A stretch of 33,331 nucleotides of DNA from a virus, in IMG/VR virus record IMGVR_UViG_3300042523_000108, positions 1-33,331 of that record, one strand, 5' to 3'. How positions within the stretch are numbered: position 1 is the first letter of the stretch; each line of letters starts with the position of its first letter. This document shows, one piece after another, positions 14,303 through 21,490 of this stretch. The notes under the pieces are model-generated. The model saw only the letters and a program-made list of their open reading frames with translations. It had not been told where the DNA came from and did no database searches. A program made the position numbers and the translations under genes.

Positions 14303-14517
14303 AGAAAATGGAAGCGGATGGATGGTATGTGGTTAATCTTATCAAAACAAATAAGAACGGCATACCAGACTTGATGTGTCTCAAGGATGGTAAATGTGTT
14401 TTTATTGAATGCAAAGAATATACAGACACGCTAAAGCCATTACAAAAATTTAGGATTGAAGAACTAAACAGAATGGGATTTACTGCTTATGTGGATAAGG
14501 CTGAAAAAATTAAATAA
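14272..14517 (+). CDS. VRR-NUC domain nuclease
   Basis: 81 residues, a minimal VRR-NUC (PD-(D/E)XK) nuclease: GIPDLMCLKDG (Asp33), CVFIECKEY (Glu46, Lys48), then PLQKFRIEELNRMGF. Stand-alone phage VRR-NUC proteins are thought to cut branched or Holliday-like DNA. Start overlaps the SF2 helicase, and such helicase-VRR-NUC pairs are a frequent phage arrangement, suggesting joint work on replication or recombination intermediates. Confidence 0.85.
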   Translation: MASKHQSRIIKKMEADGWYVVNLIKTNKNGIPDLMCLKDGKCVFIECKEYTDTLKPLQKFRIEELNRMGFTAYVDKAEKIK

Positions 14518-14518
14518 G

Positions 14519-14548
14519 TTACATATTAAATATTTATTTATACTTTTG
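14519..14548 (+). promoter_or_regulatory. Promoter P3 (Bacteroidota type)
   Basis: TTA (14519-14521) followed by CATA, 19-nt spacer, TACTTTTG (14541-14548). The geometry is identical to P1 and P2, with TTA in place of TTG. It gives the sigma-like gene at 14562 its own start. Confidence 0.7.
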
Positions 14549-14561
14549 TAATACACTAACA

Positions 14562-15113
14562 ATGAAAAAGTCAAAAATCATAGAGGCTATCTACAAAGAC
14601 TCTGCTTACCGAAATGTATGCAGAAACATAGCCTCACCTGCTTTATTTGAAGACTTGTTTCATGAAGTTATTATTAACCTGCTAGATATGCCAGATGAGA
14701 AAATAATAGAGGCTAAAGAAAAAAAATATTTAAAGTTCTTATTCGTAAAGATTGCACACAATAGTTGGAACTCAAAGCACTCGCCATTCTACCGAAAGTA
14801 TCGGCACAATGACCAAACCGAGAGCATAGACTTATTGATTGGCTTGGAAGGTGACTTAGACCCTGAACTAGAAAATAGGGAAGATGTGTTCCAAACCTTC
14901 ACCCAAGAAGTAAAAGACAAGATTGATTCGTTAGATTGGTATGACCAAACACTTTTAAAGTTATACATTGATATAGGGGAGTTCAGGAAGATATCAGTTA
15001 TGACGGGGATAAAATATGGAGCGGTCCAATACACTATTCAAAAAACAATTAAAAAACTAAAACTTGAAAATTATGACAGATTTAAAATCTTTAGCGATTC
15101 TTACAACACTTAG
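14562..15113 (+). CDS. Sigma-70-like transcription factor
   Basis: 183 residues. Region-2-like helix near 25-45 (SPALFEDLFHEVIINLLD), a basic stretch (KYRHNDQ) and a region-4-like helix-turn-helix at about 138-172 (DQTLLKLYIDIGEFRKISVM, then TGIKYGAVQYTIQKTIKKL). This is the layout of short ECF-like sigma factors found in Bacteroidota phages. It has its own promoter and sits at the border between replication and structural genes, as expected for a late-gene activator. The late TATTTA motif described under findings could be its target. The sigma call is by pattern; it could be another HTH activator. Confidence 0.65.
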   Translation: MKKSKIIEAIYKDSAYRNVCRNIASPALFEDLFHEVIINLLDMPDEKIIEAKEKKYLKFLFVKIAHNSWNSKHSPFYRKYRHNDQTESIDLLIGLEGDLDPELENREDVFQTFTQEVKDKIDSLDWYDQTLLKLYIDIGEFRKISVMTGIKYGAVQYTIQKTIKKLKLENYDRFKIFSDSYNT

Positions 15114-15333
15114 TGCATCATTCGGAATAGGTGCGAGTGATTTCTTAACTAACATCTATGGGCAACTATTCGGGGAGCAACTAGCTAAACCTTTCGGATG
15201 TTCGTTCTGTATGGCATTTTGGGGCGGTGTAATCTACTCTTTATATTTAGGCAATGGAATAGTTGATTCGTTTATGATTGGTTGCGCTAGTAGCGTTATG
15301 AGTGCGTTTATTTCTAAATTCCTAAACGTATGA
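15073..15333 (+). CDS. Small membrane protein with CxxC motif
   Basis: ATG 15073 gives 86 residues; an in-frame TTG nine bases earlier is less likely. Two to three hydrophobic segments (SLAILTTLSASFGIGAS, MAFWGGVIYSLYLG, SFMIGCASSVMSAFI) and a motif KPFGCSFCMAFW. Small membrane proteins with this C-x-F-C-x-x-F-W pattern are frequent in Flavobacterium-type phages at this spot before small gene 15330. Function unknown. Overlaps the sigma gene by 41 nt. Confidence 0.65.
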   Translation: MTDLKSLAILTTLSASFGIGASDFLTNIYGQLFGEQLAKPFGCSFCMAFWGGVIYSLYLGNGIVDSFMIGCASSVMSAFISKFLNV

Positions 15334-15554
15334 ACCAAGAACAATACGAAAGACTAAAACCATTTAAAGAAAGGTGGTTGACTTTTAAAACCAATCACGC
15401 TATGAAGTGGAGCAGTTTAGAATTGTTAGCTTTCCAACAAGCGCATAAAGATTTGTTTGGATATGTGACCGCAAACATTTACTGCGGTAATTGCCAGAAC
15501 GAGTTAATTCATAAAATATTTAACGCATTGGAGGAATATGAGTCTAAAATTTAA
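15330..15554 (+). CDS. Small conserved-looking phage protein with CxxC
   Basis: 74 residues: YERLKPFKERWLTFKTN, FQQAHKDLFGY, and a C-terminal YCGNCQNELIHKIFNALEEYE. The CxxC could bind zinc. Often seen with the preceding membrane protein in Bacteroidota phages. Overlaps both neighbours. Confidence 0.65.
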   Translation: MNQEQYERLKPFKERWLTFKTNHAMKWSSLELLAFQQAHKDLFGYVTANIYCGNCQNELIHKIFNALEEYESKI

Positions 15555-16293
15555 ACACTCGGGCGCAAGTGGAGATATACTCTACGCTATGCCTGCTATT
15601 CAGAAAGCCTGTGAGATACACGACAAAGAGGCGATTCTTTACGTTAACATTAACGCACCTAATGTTGGCGGCAATCCTACGTTCAAACACGCATACGGAA
15701 ATGTTATGTTAAACGATTACGCTTACAAGATGCTTAGACCTTTACTAATGGAGTTTGACTTTATCTACGATGTGCTACCTTATAGGAATCAGAAAGTAGA
15801 TTATGACCTAGACAAGTTCAGGAGCATAGGAATGAATTTGGCTGCCTACGATATTAAACGATGGTATGCTTTAGCCTTTCCTGAGTTAACAAACGTGGAT
15901 TACTCTGAGCCGATATTGCACATTGATACTATGCCAAGTGATTACATAGTGGTAAACAGAACCGAACGCTATCAAAATCCGAATATTGATTACACTGTCT
16001 TAAACGACCTTAAAGAAACTATTTACTTCACAGGTTCAAGTGCCGAGTATTCAATATTCAGTCAAAAAGTAAACTGCAAGTATCTGGCGGTAGAGAACTT
16101 CTTAGACTTAGCACGAATTATAAACAACTCAAAACTATTTATCGGCAATCAATCAATGAACTTTGCCATCGCTGAATCGTTAAAGTGTAAGCGAGCGTTA
16201 GAGATATGCTACTATGCGCCCAATGTTATACCTGCGGGTGGTGAATACTTTGAGTTATGGAATACTGAAGGATTAATTAATGCAATAAAATGA
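15538..16293 (+). CDS. Glycosyltransferase family 9-like protein
   Basis: 251 residues. HSGASGDILYAMPAIQKA (7-24) matches the N-terminal GT-B loop of heptosyltransferase-like enzymes, and the C-terminal FLDLARIINNSKLFIGNQS followed by NFAIAESLKC matches the sugar-nucleotide site where ADP-heptose transferases carry GNDSG. Start is preceded by a good GGAGG. It is probably coupled to the GT4-type gene after it. Likely modifies virion proteins, DNA or the host surface; sequence does not say which. Confidence 0.75.
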   Translation: MSLKFKHSGASGDILYAMPAIQKACEIHDKEAILYVNINAPNVGGNPTFKHAYGNVMLNDYAYKMLRPLLMEFDFIYDVLPYRNQKVDYDLDKFRSIGMNLAAYDIKRWYALAFPELTNVDYSEPILHIDTMPSDYIVVNRTERYQNPNIDYTVLNDLKETIYFTGSSAEYSIFSQKVNCKYLAVENFLDLARIINNSKLFIGNQSMNFAIAESLKCKRALEICYYAPNVIPAGGEYFELWNTEGLINAIK

Positions 16294-17348
16294 GAATACT
16301 ATTAGTAACAGGTCAAAAAATAATGGGTGGCGAATACCACAGGTTAATCGTTCCACATTCTAAGATGCACTTGCAAGGACACGAGGTCAGCCAAATGACA
16401 AGCATTGACCACGTTCCCGAATCGCAGCTATCTCAGTTCGATTTAATAATTGCGAGCAGGTCAATCTCAAGAATAGGCAATGAAGAAAACGTATGGAAGA
16501 TTCTAAAAAGATTAGGCATCCCCGTAATAATAGATACGGATGACCATTATCAACTAAGCGATAGCCACGTTTTAAAAAAAGAGTGGAAGCTAAACCACAG
16601 GGCAGAGGCATTGATTTACAACTTTAGTCAGGCGGATGCAATAATGGTGACTACTCCTTATCTCAAGTATGTGGTGTCGCAGTTTAACAAAAACATAGAG
16701 GTATTTCCAAACACAATCGACTTTGAACAACCTCAGTTCATACCGAACCCAGAGATAGAAGCAATGAAATCCGAATTGGTTAACATAGGATGGAGTGGTT
16801 CAGTAACACACTTAGAAGATTTGCAACTAATTGAAGGCGAAATCCTATCTTTGAACAAAAGTCCTTATAAGGATTACAAGTTCATGCTTGCAGGATTCTA
16901 CGATGGAGATTCAATTTGGCACAAGTACGAAAAGATATTTACTTCAAACTACATACTAGATGACAATAATTACGGCAGGATAAACGCAGCAGATGTTTAT
17001 AGCTATGCACAAGCGTATAATTTAATGGACATCGGATTGATTCCTTTAAGATATAACGAGTTCAATAGAGCAAAGTCTGAATTAAAGATGTTGGAGATGG
17101 GTGCATTCGGTTTAGGTGTAATCGTTTCGGATGTGGAATCGTATCAATGGATGAGTAAACACGGCAAGAACTGCTTAGTGGCAGGTAAAAAAGATTGGTA
17201 CAAGTCAATGCGAAGATTGATTGAAAACCCTGAGTTGAGAAAAGACTTAGGCAGTCAACTAAAAGAAGATGTTATGCAAAATAGCAATGAAGCGTTATGG
17301 CGTAAGTACAGAATGGAATACTACGAGAGTGTTATAAGTAACAAATAA
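16290..17348 (+). CDS. Glycosyltransferase, GT4/GT-B type
   Basis: 352 residues with two Rossmann-like halves: MRILLVTGQKIMGGEYHRL at the start, IIDTDDHYQLS near 90, VFPNTIDF near 138, NIGWSGSVTHLEDL near 166, and the C-terminal E-x7-E-like AKSELKMLEMGAFGLGVIVS near 260-278. A retaining transferase acting on a nucleotide sugar. Overlaps the GT9-like gene by ATGA; the pair lies just before the terminase, so a virion target is plausible. Confidence 0.8.
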   Translation: MRILLVTGQKIMGGEYHRLIVPHSKMHLQGHEVSQMTSIDHVPESQLSQFDLIIASRSISRIGNEENVWKILKRLGIPVIIDTDDHYQLSDSHVLKKEWKLNHRAEALIYNFSQADAIMVTTPYLKYVVSQFNKNIEVFPNTIDFEQPQFIPNPEIEAMKSELVNIGWSGSVTHLEDLQLIEGEILSLNKSPYKDYKFMLAGFYDGDSIWHKYEKIFTSNYILDDNNYGRINAADVYSYAQAYNLMDIGLIPLRYNEFNRAKSELKMLEMGAFGLGVIVSDVESYQWMSKHGKNCLVAGKKDWYKSMRRLIENPELRKDLGSQLKEDVMQNSNEALWRKYRMEYYESVISNK

Positions 17349-17350
17349 TA

Positions 17351-17361
17351 TATTTAAAGTT
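17351..17361 (+). promoter_or_regulatory. Late motif 1: TATTTA, 5 nt, ATG
   Basis: TATTTA at 17351-17356, five bases, then ATG of the small terminase at 17362. First of six such sites with identical spacing. Could be a -10-like element giving near-leaderless late mRNA, or a translation signal. Confidence 0.5.
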
Positions 17362-17799
17362 ATGGGAAAGAATAAATACATAGAAACGCCAGAGAAGATG
17401 TGGGAACACTTTGAGGCTTATAAGACAGAGGTTAAAAGTAATCCAAGAAAGAAGCACGTATTCGTAGGAAAGGATGGAGTAAGCGATTATGAACTATTGG
17501 AAAGACCTCTTACTTTAGATGGGTTTGAGTGCTATTGTTACGATAACAGCATTATAAGCGATTTAAGCCAATATTTTGCAAATACTGAACAAAGGTACAC
17601 CGATTATCAAACTATCTGCTCACGCATACGCAAAGCTATCAAGGATGACCAAATTCAAGGCGGCATGGTTGGGCAGTATAACGCAAGCATAACTCAGCGA
17701 CTAAATGGTTTGACAGAGAAGGTTCAGAACGAGCAAAACATTAACATTAATAAAATGCCTGAATGGTTAAAAGCACCGATTGAAAACAATGAGGTTTAA
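17362..17799 (+). CDS. terS: Terminase small subunit
   Basis: 145 residues: IETPEKMWEHFEAYKTE, LERPLTLDGFECY, RYTDYQTICSRIRKAI and DQIQGGMVGQYNASITQRLN, matching small terminase / gp3-like packaging proteins of Bacteroidota phages. It selects phage DNA and hands it to the large subunit encoded directly after, with an 11-nt overlap. Confidence 0.85.
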   Translation: MGKNKYIETPEKMWEHFEAYKTEVKSNPRKKHVFVGKDGVSDYELLERPLTLDGFECYCYDNSIISDLSQYFANTEQRYTDYQTICSRIRKAIKDDQIQGGMVGQYNASITQRLNGLTEKVQNEQNININKMPEWLKAPIENNEV

Positions 17800-18952
17800 T
17801 CCTAACTTAGTTCATATTGATAATACGTTTAAGGTAGACCGAAAAAGAATCGCAATCCTGCAAGGTGGGAGTAGGTCAGGAAAGACTTATTCAGCCTTGC
17901 AATGGATTGTTAGAACGTGCGTAGAGCATACAGGACTAACTTATTCAATAGTGCGTAAAACTTTGCCTGCATTAAAGGCGAGTTCAATGCGTGACTTTTT
18001 CGATATACTAAAGGAGGCTGAACTATACTCAGAGGCTAACCACAACAAGACCGAGAACACTTACCTGCTAAATGACAACCTCATTGAGTTCTTTAGCGTA
18101 GACGATGCCAGTAAGATAAGAGGGCGAAAGCGTGACATCCTATTTGCCAATGAAGCCAACGAGTTAGAGTTAGAAGATTGGAGGCAGTTGTTACTAAGGA
18201 CAACAGGCAAAGTAATTATCGATTATAACCCATCGGACTTTGAACATTGGATATACGAGCAAGTGATTCCTAGAGAGGATGCTAAGTTATTAATCACGAC
18301 ATACAAGGACAATCCGCATTTACCCGATTCACTTAAGAAAGAGATTGAGCAATTAGAGAGTGCCGACCCAGAGTATTGGAAGATATTTGGACTAGGTCAA
18401 AGAGGGCAACTAAAAGGTTTAGTATTTAATAATTTTACTGAGGGCTACCAAGTGCCACAAGATGCAAACTTTATCGGATATGGATTAGATTGGGGTTTTA
18501 GCAATGACCCGACTGCGGTAGTTTCGTTTTACAAGTATAATCAAGAACTATACATTCGTGAAGAACTTTACGAGCGTGGACTAACTAACCAAGACGTAGC
18601 AGACAAGTTACGGAACATAGGTGTAGAACGAAGGGATGAAATATTTGCAGATAGTGCCGAGCCTAAAAGTATTGAAGAAGTGTATCGTTTAGGTTACAAT
18701 ATTAAACCAACTGCAAAAGGAAAAGACTCGATTATTAATTCAATCGATATTCTAAGGCGTTACAAGCTAAACCTAATCGGTTCAAATCTACTTAGAGAGT
18801 TTAGGACCTATAAGTGGAAGATAGACAAAGCAGGTCACACGCTAAATGAACCAATCGACTTTAATAATCACTTAATAGATGCAACTAGGTATCTTGCACT
18901 AATGAAACTTCAAGAGCGTAACTCTGGCAAGTACACCATAATGAGAGCATAA
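17789..18952 (+). CDS. terL: Terminase large subunit
   Basis: With ATG 17789 the protein has 387 residues (a TTG at 17780 is possible). ATPase: Walker A GGSRSGKT (26-33), Walker B DILFANEANEL. RNase H-like nuclease: GYGLDWGFSNDPTAVVSF, IFADSAEPKSIEEV and a final NNHLIDATRYLA. This is the Terminase_3 (PBSX/Xtm-like) motor that packages DNA into the prohead and cuts it. With contig-end structure it fits headful or circularly permuted packaging, but that is not proven. Confidence 0.95.
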   Translation: MRFNPNLVHIDNTFKVDRKRIAILQGGSRSGKTYSALQWIVRTCVEHTGLTYSIVRKTLPALKASSMRDFFDILKEAELYSEANHNKTENTYLLNDNLIEFFSVDDASKIRGRKRDILFANEANELELEDWRQLLLRTTGKVIIDYNPSDFEHWIYEQVIPREDAKLLITTYKDNPHLPDSLKKEIEQLESADPEYWKIFGLGQRGQLKGLVFNNFTEGYQVPQDANFIGYGLDWGFSNDPTAVVSFYKYNQELYIREELYERGLTNQDVADKLRNIGVERRDEIFADSAEPKSIEEVYRLGYNIKPTAKGKDSIINSIDILRRYKLNLIGSNLLREFRTYKWKIDKAGHTLNEPIDFNNHLIDATRYLALMKLQERNSGKYTIMRA

Positions 18953-18993
18953 TCAACAAGTTAAAAAAACAATTACACAAAACTAAAATAATA

Positions 18994-19004
18994 TATTTAC
19001 TACT
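18994..19004 (+). promoter_or_regulatory. Late motif 2: TATTTA, 5 nt, ATG
   Basis: TATTTA at 18994-18999 within AATAATATATTTA, five bases before ATG 19005. The extended sequence matches late motif 1 over TAATATATTTA. Confidence 0.5.
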
Positions 19005-19640
19005 ATGGAGCGTGAGTTCAAAGAAATAACCATCAAGGAATACGTTAGCACATTGGCACAGATGCCTTATGAAAGTGAATTAGAATACTTGCAAAGGCGT
19101 GTATCAATCGTTTTAAGGCAACCAATCGAATCAATCAAGGCTTTGCCTCATACTATCTTTATGGATTACGTAGAGCGTTTAAAAGCGATTGAGGATAACT
19201 TGAGCGGATACAAGATTAAAAAAAAAATAAAGATTAGCGGCAAGTGGTTTGCAGTTGACACCGACATAATGAAGATAACCACAGACCAGTTTATTGATGC
19301 CTCAGCATTTAGCAAGGTAGCAGAAAAGGAGTTACATAAGTTCATAGCGGTATTCCTAAAGCCTATGACGTGGCGATTTGGAAAGGTGGCTGCATACGAT
19401 GGCAAAGCACACAAAGAAATAAGCGACCTAGTGTTTGAGAAGATGACAATGAAAGATGCGCAACCACTTCTGGTTTTTTTTTGCAAGGTCTTACACGAAT
19501 TATCTACTCATATAAGAACCTCTTTGGAGGCGGAAGTGGAAGCGATAGTAAAGGATTTGAATCCAAATGGGGCTACATCGTTACAATCGATAACCTCGCA
19601 AATCGAGATGCTACAAAATGGGACTACTTCTTTAAAATGA
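19005..19640 (+). CDS. Tail assembly chaperone, zero-frame product (G-like)
   Basis: 211 residues, helical, with ELEYLQRRVSIVLRQPIE early on and a conserved-looking middle (DQFIDASAF, then AVFLKPMTW). At 19474-19482 lies a run of nine T read as GTT TTT TTT TGC, an ideal T_TTT_TTT slippery site. After it, the -1 frame stays open to 19708 and encodes a sequence typical of these tail proteins, whereas the zero-frame tail (52 residues) looks less so. This is the G/GT arrangement of siphophages, where a minority frameshift product helps wrap the tape measure. It lies upstream of the tape measure as expected. Confidence 0.65.
   Translation: MEREFKEITIKEYVSTLAQMPYESELEYLQRRVSIVLRQPIESIKALPHTIFMDYVERLKAIEDNLSGYKIKKKIKISGKWFAVDTDIMKITTDQFIDASAFSKVAEKELHKFIAVFLKPMTWRFGKVAAYDGKAHKEISDLVFEKMTMKDAQPLLVFFCKVLHELSTHIRTSLEAEVEAIVKDLNPNGATSLQSITSQIEMLQNGTTSLK
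19474..19482 (+). promoter_or_regulatory. Slippery T9 site for -1 ribosomal frameshift
   Basis: Nine consecutive T with zero-frame phasing GTT TTT TTT TGC, so both tRNA-Phe anticodons re-pair fully after a one-base slip back. No strong stem is obvious directly downstream. Confidence 0.6.
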
Positions 19641-19708
19641 ACGTGATTGAATTTTTAAACTTAATATGCTACCAAATAGATAGAGAAGACAATGAGCGTA
19701 AACTATGA
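19481..19708 (+). CDS. -1 frameshift extension of the tail assembly chaperone (T-like)
   Basis: Frame -1 relative to 19005, 75 codons, with no ATG at its beginning (only TTG at the end of the T-run), so it should be translated by frameshifting into a fusion of about 234 residues. It contains a Gly/Ser linker (LFGGGSGSDSKG) and then FESKWGYIVTIDNLANRD, WDYFFKM and FLNLICYQIDRE, a pattern (KWG...LA..D..K.D) common in tail chaperone-like proteins of Bacteroidota phages. A miscounted homopolymer in the assembly would instead make one plain gene. Confidence 0.65.
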   Translation: MQGLTRIIYSYKNLFGGGSGSDSKGFESKWGYIVTIDNLANRDATKWDYFFKMNVIEFLNLICYQIDREDNERKL

Positions 19709-20312
19709 GGCACTACTTGGTTCGATAGGTGAAGATTACGTTCCTATTGAAGACATTAAGTTTGACACCTTTATTGGGCGGTCATTGTTTAACGTGGCTA
19801 ATGAACTCAGCGAGGCGTTAAAGAGTAACCTAGACCAAGCAGACTTAAGGGATTCAGAGTTGAAGCAGTCTATTGTTGCTATGCCTGTAAGCGTGGCAGG
19901 CAATGAATACTACGTGGCAATCGAAGGTAATGATTATGCCTTCTTTGTCAATAGTGGTGTTAACGGATTAAGGACTAAGCATGGCTCAATTTATAGTTTT
20001 AGGACTAGATTTCCAAGTAAGCCAATGGTCGACAACTTAATGAGGTGGATAACTAAGAAAGGTATTCCACTAGATTCAAGATATTCGCAAACTAGAAACC
20101 TAACTAAAAGAGCAAGGGCAAAGGCTCAGATAGACGAGAAAAGAAAACGAGCCACAGCGATAGCGTTTGGAATAAAGCAGAACGGATTGAAGCCGACCTA
20201 TTTTATAGACACGGCAATAAGTGATACAGAGGTTACAAGAATGAGCAACGCAATAGCGGAAAAATTCGGCAAGCAGATAATAGTAAGTGTAGAGATAAAC
20301 TTGACAAGATGA
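19692..20312 (+). CDS. HK97 gp10-like tail / head-tail completion protein
   Basis: 206 residues. The middle reads EYYVAIEGNDYAFFVNSGVNG, SFRTRFPSKPMVDNLMRWITK and later GLKPTYFIDTAI, resembling gp10-like neck or tail completion proteins where a Y..YVE.G motif is followed by P.R.Fl. It overlaps the frameshifted chaperone by 17 nt. Assignment by motif order, moderate certainty. Confidence 0.55.
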   Translation: MSVNYEALLGSIGEDYVPIEDIKFDTFIGRSLFNVANELSEALKSNLDQADLRDSELKQSIVAMPVSVAGNEYYVAIEGNDYAFFVNSGVNGLRTKHGSIYSFRTRFPSKPMVDNLMRWITKKGIPLDSRYSQTRNLTKRARAKAQIDEKRKRATAIAFGIKQNGLKPTYFIDTAISDTEVTRMSNAIAEKFGKQIIVSVEINLTR

Positions 20313-21490
20313 TAACAATAATAGAAAGCCCTAATAATTGGCAAAACTTATTTAATGAAATAGTGATAGGTGTGAGCGGTGGTAATAGCACGCAGCCTAA
20401 TTACCAGTTCTTATGTGATGTAAACGTAAGCGGACAAAGCAACCCTGTAACTAGGTTAACTTTACCTAAGCAACCACTAGTGGGAACTGTTCAAATAAAC
20501 GTGGCAGACATAGTAAAGAACTACGTTACCTTTGATTTTGGCGGATTCAACTCGACAGATATAGTGCCTTGCGTTAATTCTCAGGCAAAGTATTGGTTGC
20601 AACTAGGCGAGATATACGATAATGCAAGCGGAGTGCCTGTTATCTATCCTAACCTAGCTCAGTTTGGAACAAGTGGCAGCCCTAAGTTAGGCAGCAATGC
20701 GATATTTGATTTCTTAGATTGGACTAAAACTGCGTTCAATCCTGACAAACAATTAAAGCCTAGTAACCAAGTTAGCTTAAACGATAACTCATACAGAGAG
20801 AAAATAAGGATAGGTCAACAAAGATTTCTTACCTTCTTTGATTTAGGCAATGAGATATTTATAGTAGATGTTAATGTTTACAATAGTGCAGGCAGTTCAA
20901 TAAATTCAAGTTCTTATTCAACTTATACGGCAGCCTCTGGAATCGTATCGTTAAACATTGGTGAATCGTTCTTGACTTTTATGGGTGTATCGTTAGTGGG
21001 TGCAGCATATTACAGAGTGGATATAAAGAATAGCAGCGATGAATTAGTATTTACTAAAACCATAGACGTAGATAGTTCATGTGCCAATTACGAGATATAT
21101 CGTTTACATTGGCTAAACTCATTGGGCGGCTTTGATGCGTTTAACTTTACAATGGTAAGCACCGAAAGCGTAGAGATAGAAAACAAAGAGTATAAAAAGG
21201 TTCAGGCATTAGGCTACCAAAAAACAGATAGACTCAAAACAAAATACTTCACAAAGCTAACCGAAAGGATTACACTTAACTCTGACTTATTGACCGATGC
21301 AGAATCAGCAGCATTGGAGCAGCTAGTAGTTAGCCCAGTGGTAATGTTAGAAACAAGTTCGACATCTTACGTTCCTGTGAACATAGTTGCAAACAATTAC
21401 GTTAAACGTAAATATGAACAAGGCAGACAGATTCCAAACCTTCAAATCAGCATTGAGTATTCATTCGATAATTACCGCCAATCGCTATGA
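20309..21490 (+). CDS. Putative distal tail protein
   Basis: 393 residues, beta-rich and nearly Cys-free, starting IIESPNNWQNLFNEIVIGVS and containing FLDWTKTAFNP and IYRLHWLNSLGGFDAFNF. The last motif and the position directly before the large tail protein and tape measure are usual for distal tail/baseplate components in Bacteroidota siphophages. ATGA overlap with the gene before; TGATG overlap after. Confidence 0.6.
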   Translation: MITIIESPNNWQNLFNEIVIGVSGGNSTQPNYQFLCDVNVSGQSNPVTRLTLPKQPLVGTVQINVADIVKNYVTFDFGGFNSTDIVPCVNSQAKYWLQLGEIYDNASGVPVIYPNLAQFGTSGSPKLGSNAIFDFLDWTKTAFNPDKQLKPSNQVSLNDNSYREKIRIGQQRFLTFFDLGNEIFIVDVNVYNSAGSSINSSSYSTYTAASGIVSLNIGESFLTFMGVSLVGAAYYRVDIKNSSDELVFTKTIDVDSSCANYEIYRLHWLNSLGGFDAFNFTMVSTESVEIENKEYKKVQALGYQKTDRLKTKYFTKLTERITLNSDLLTDAESAALEQLVVSPVVMLETSSTSYVPVNIVANNYVKRKYEQGRQIPNLQISIEYSFDNYRQSL

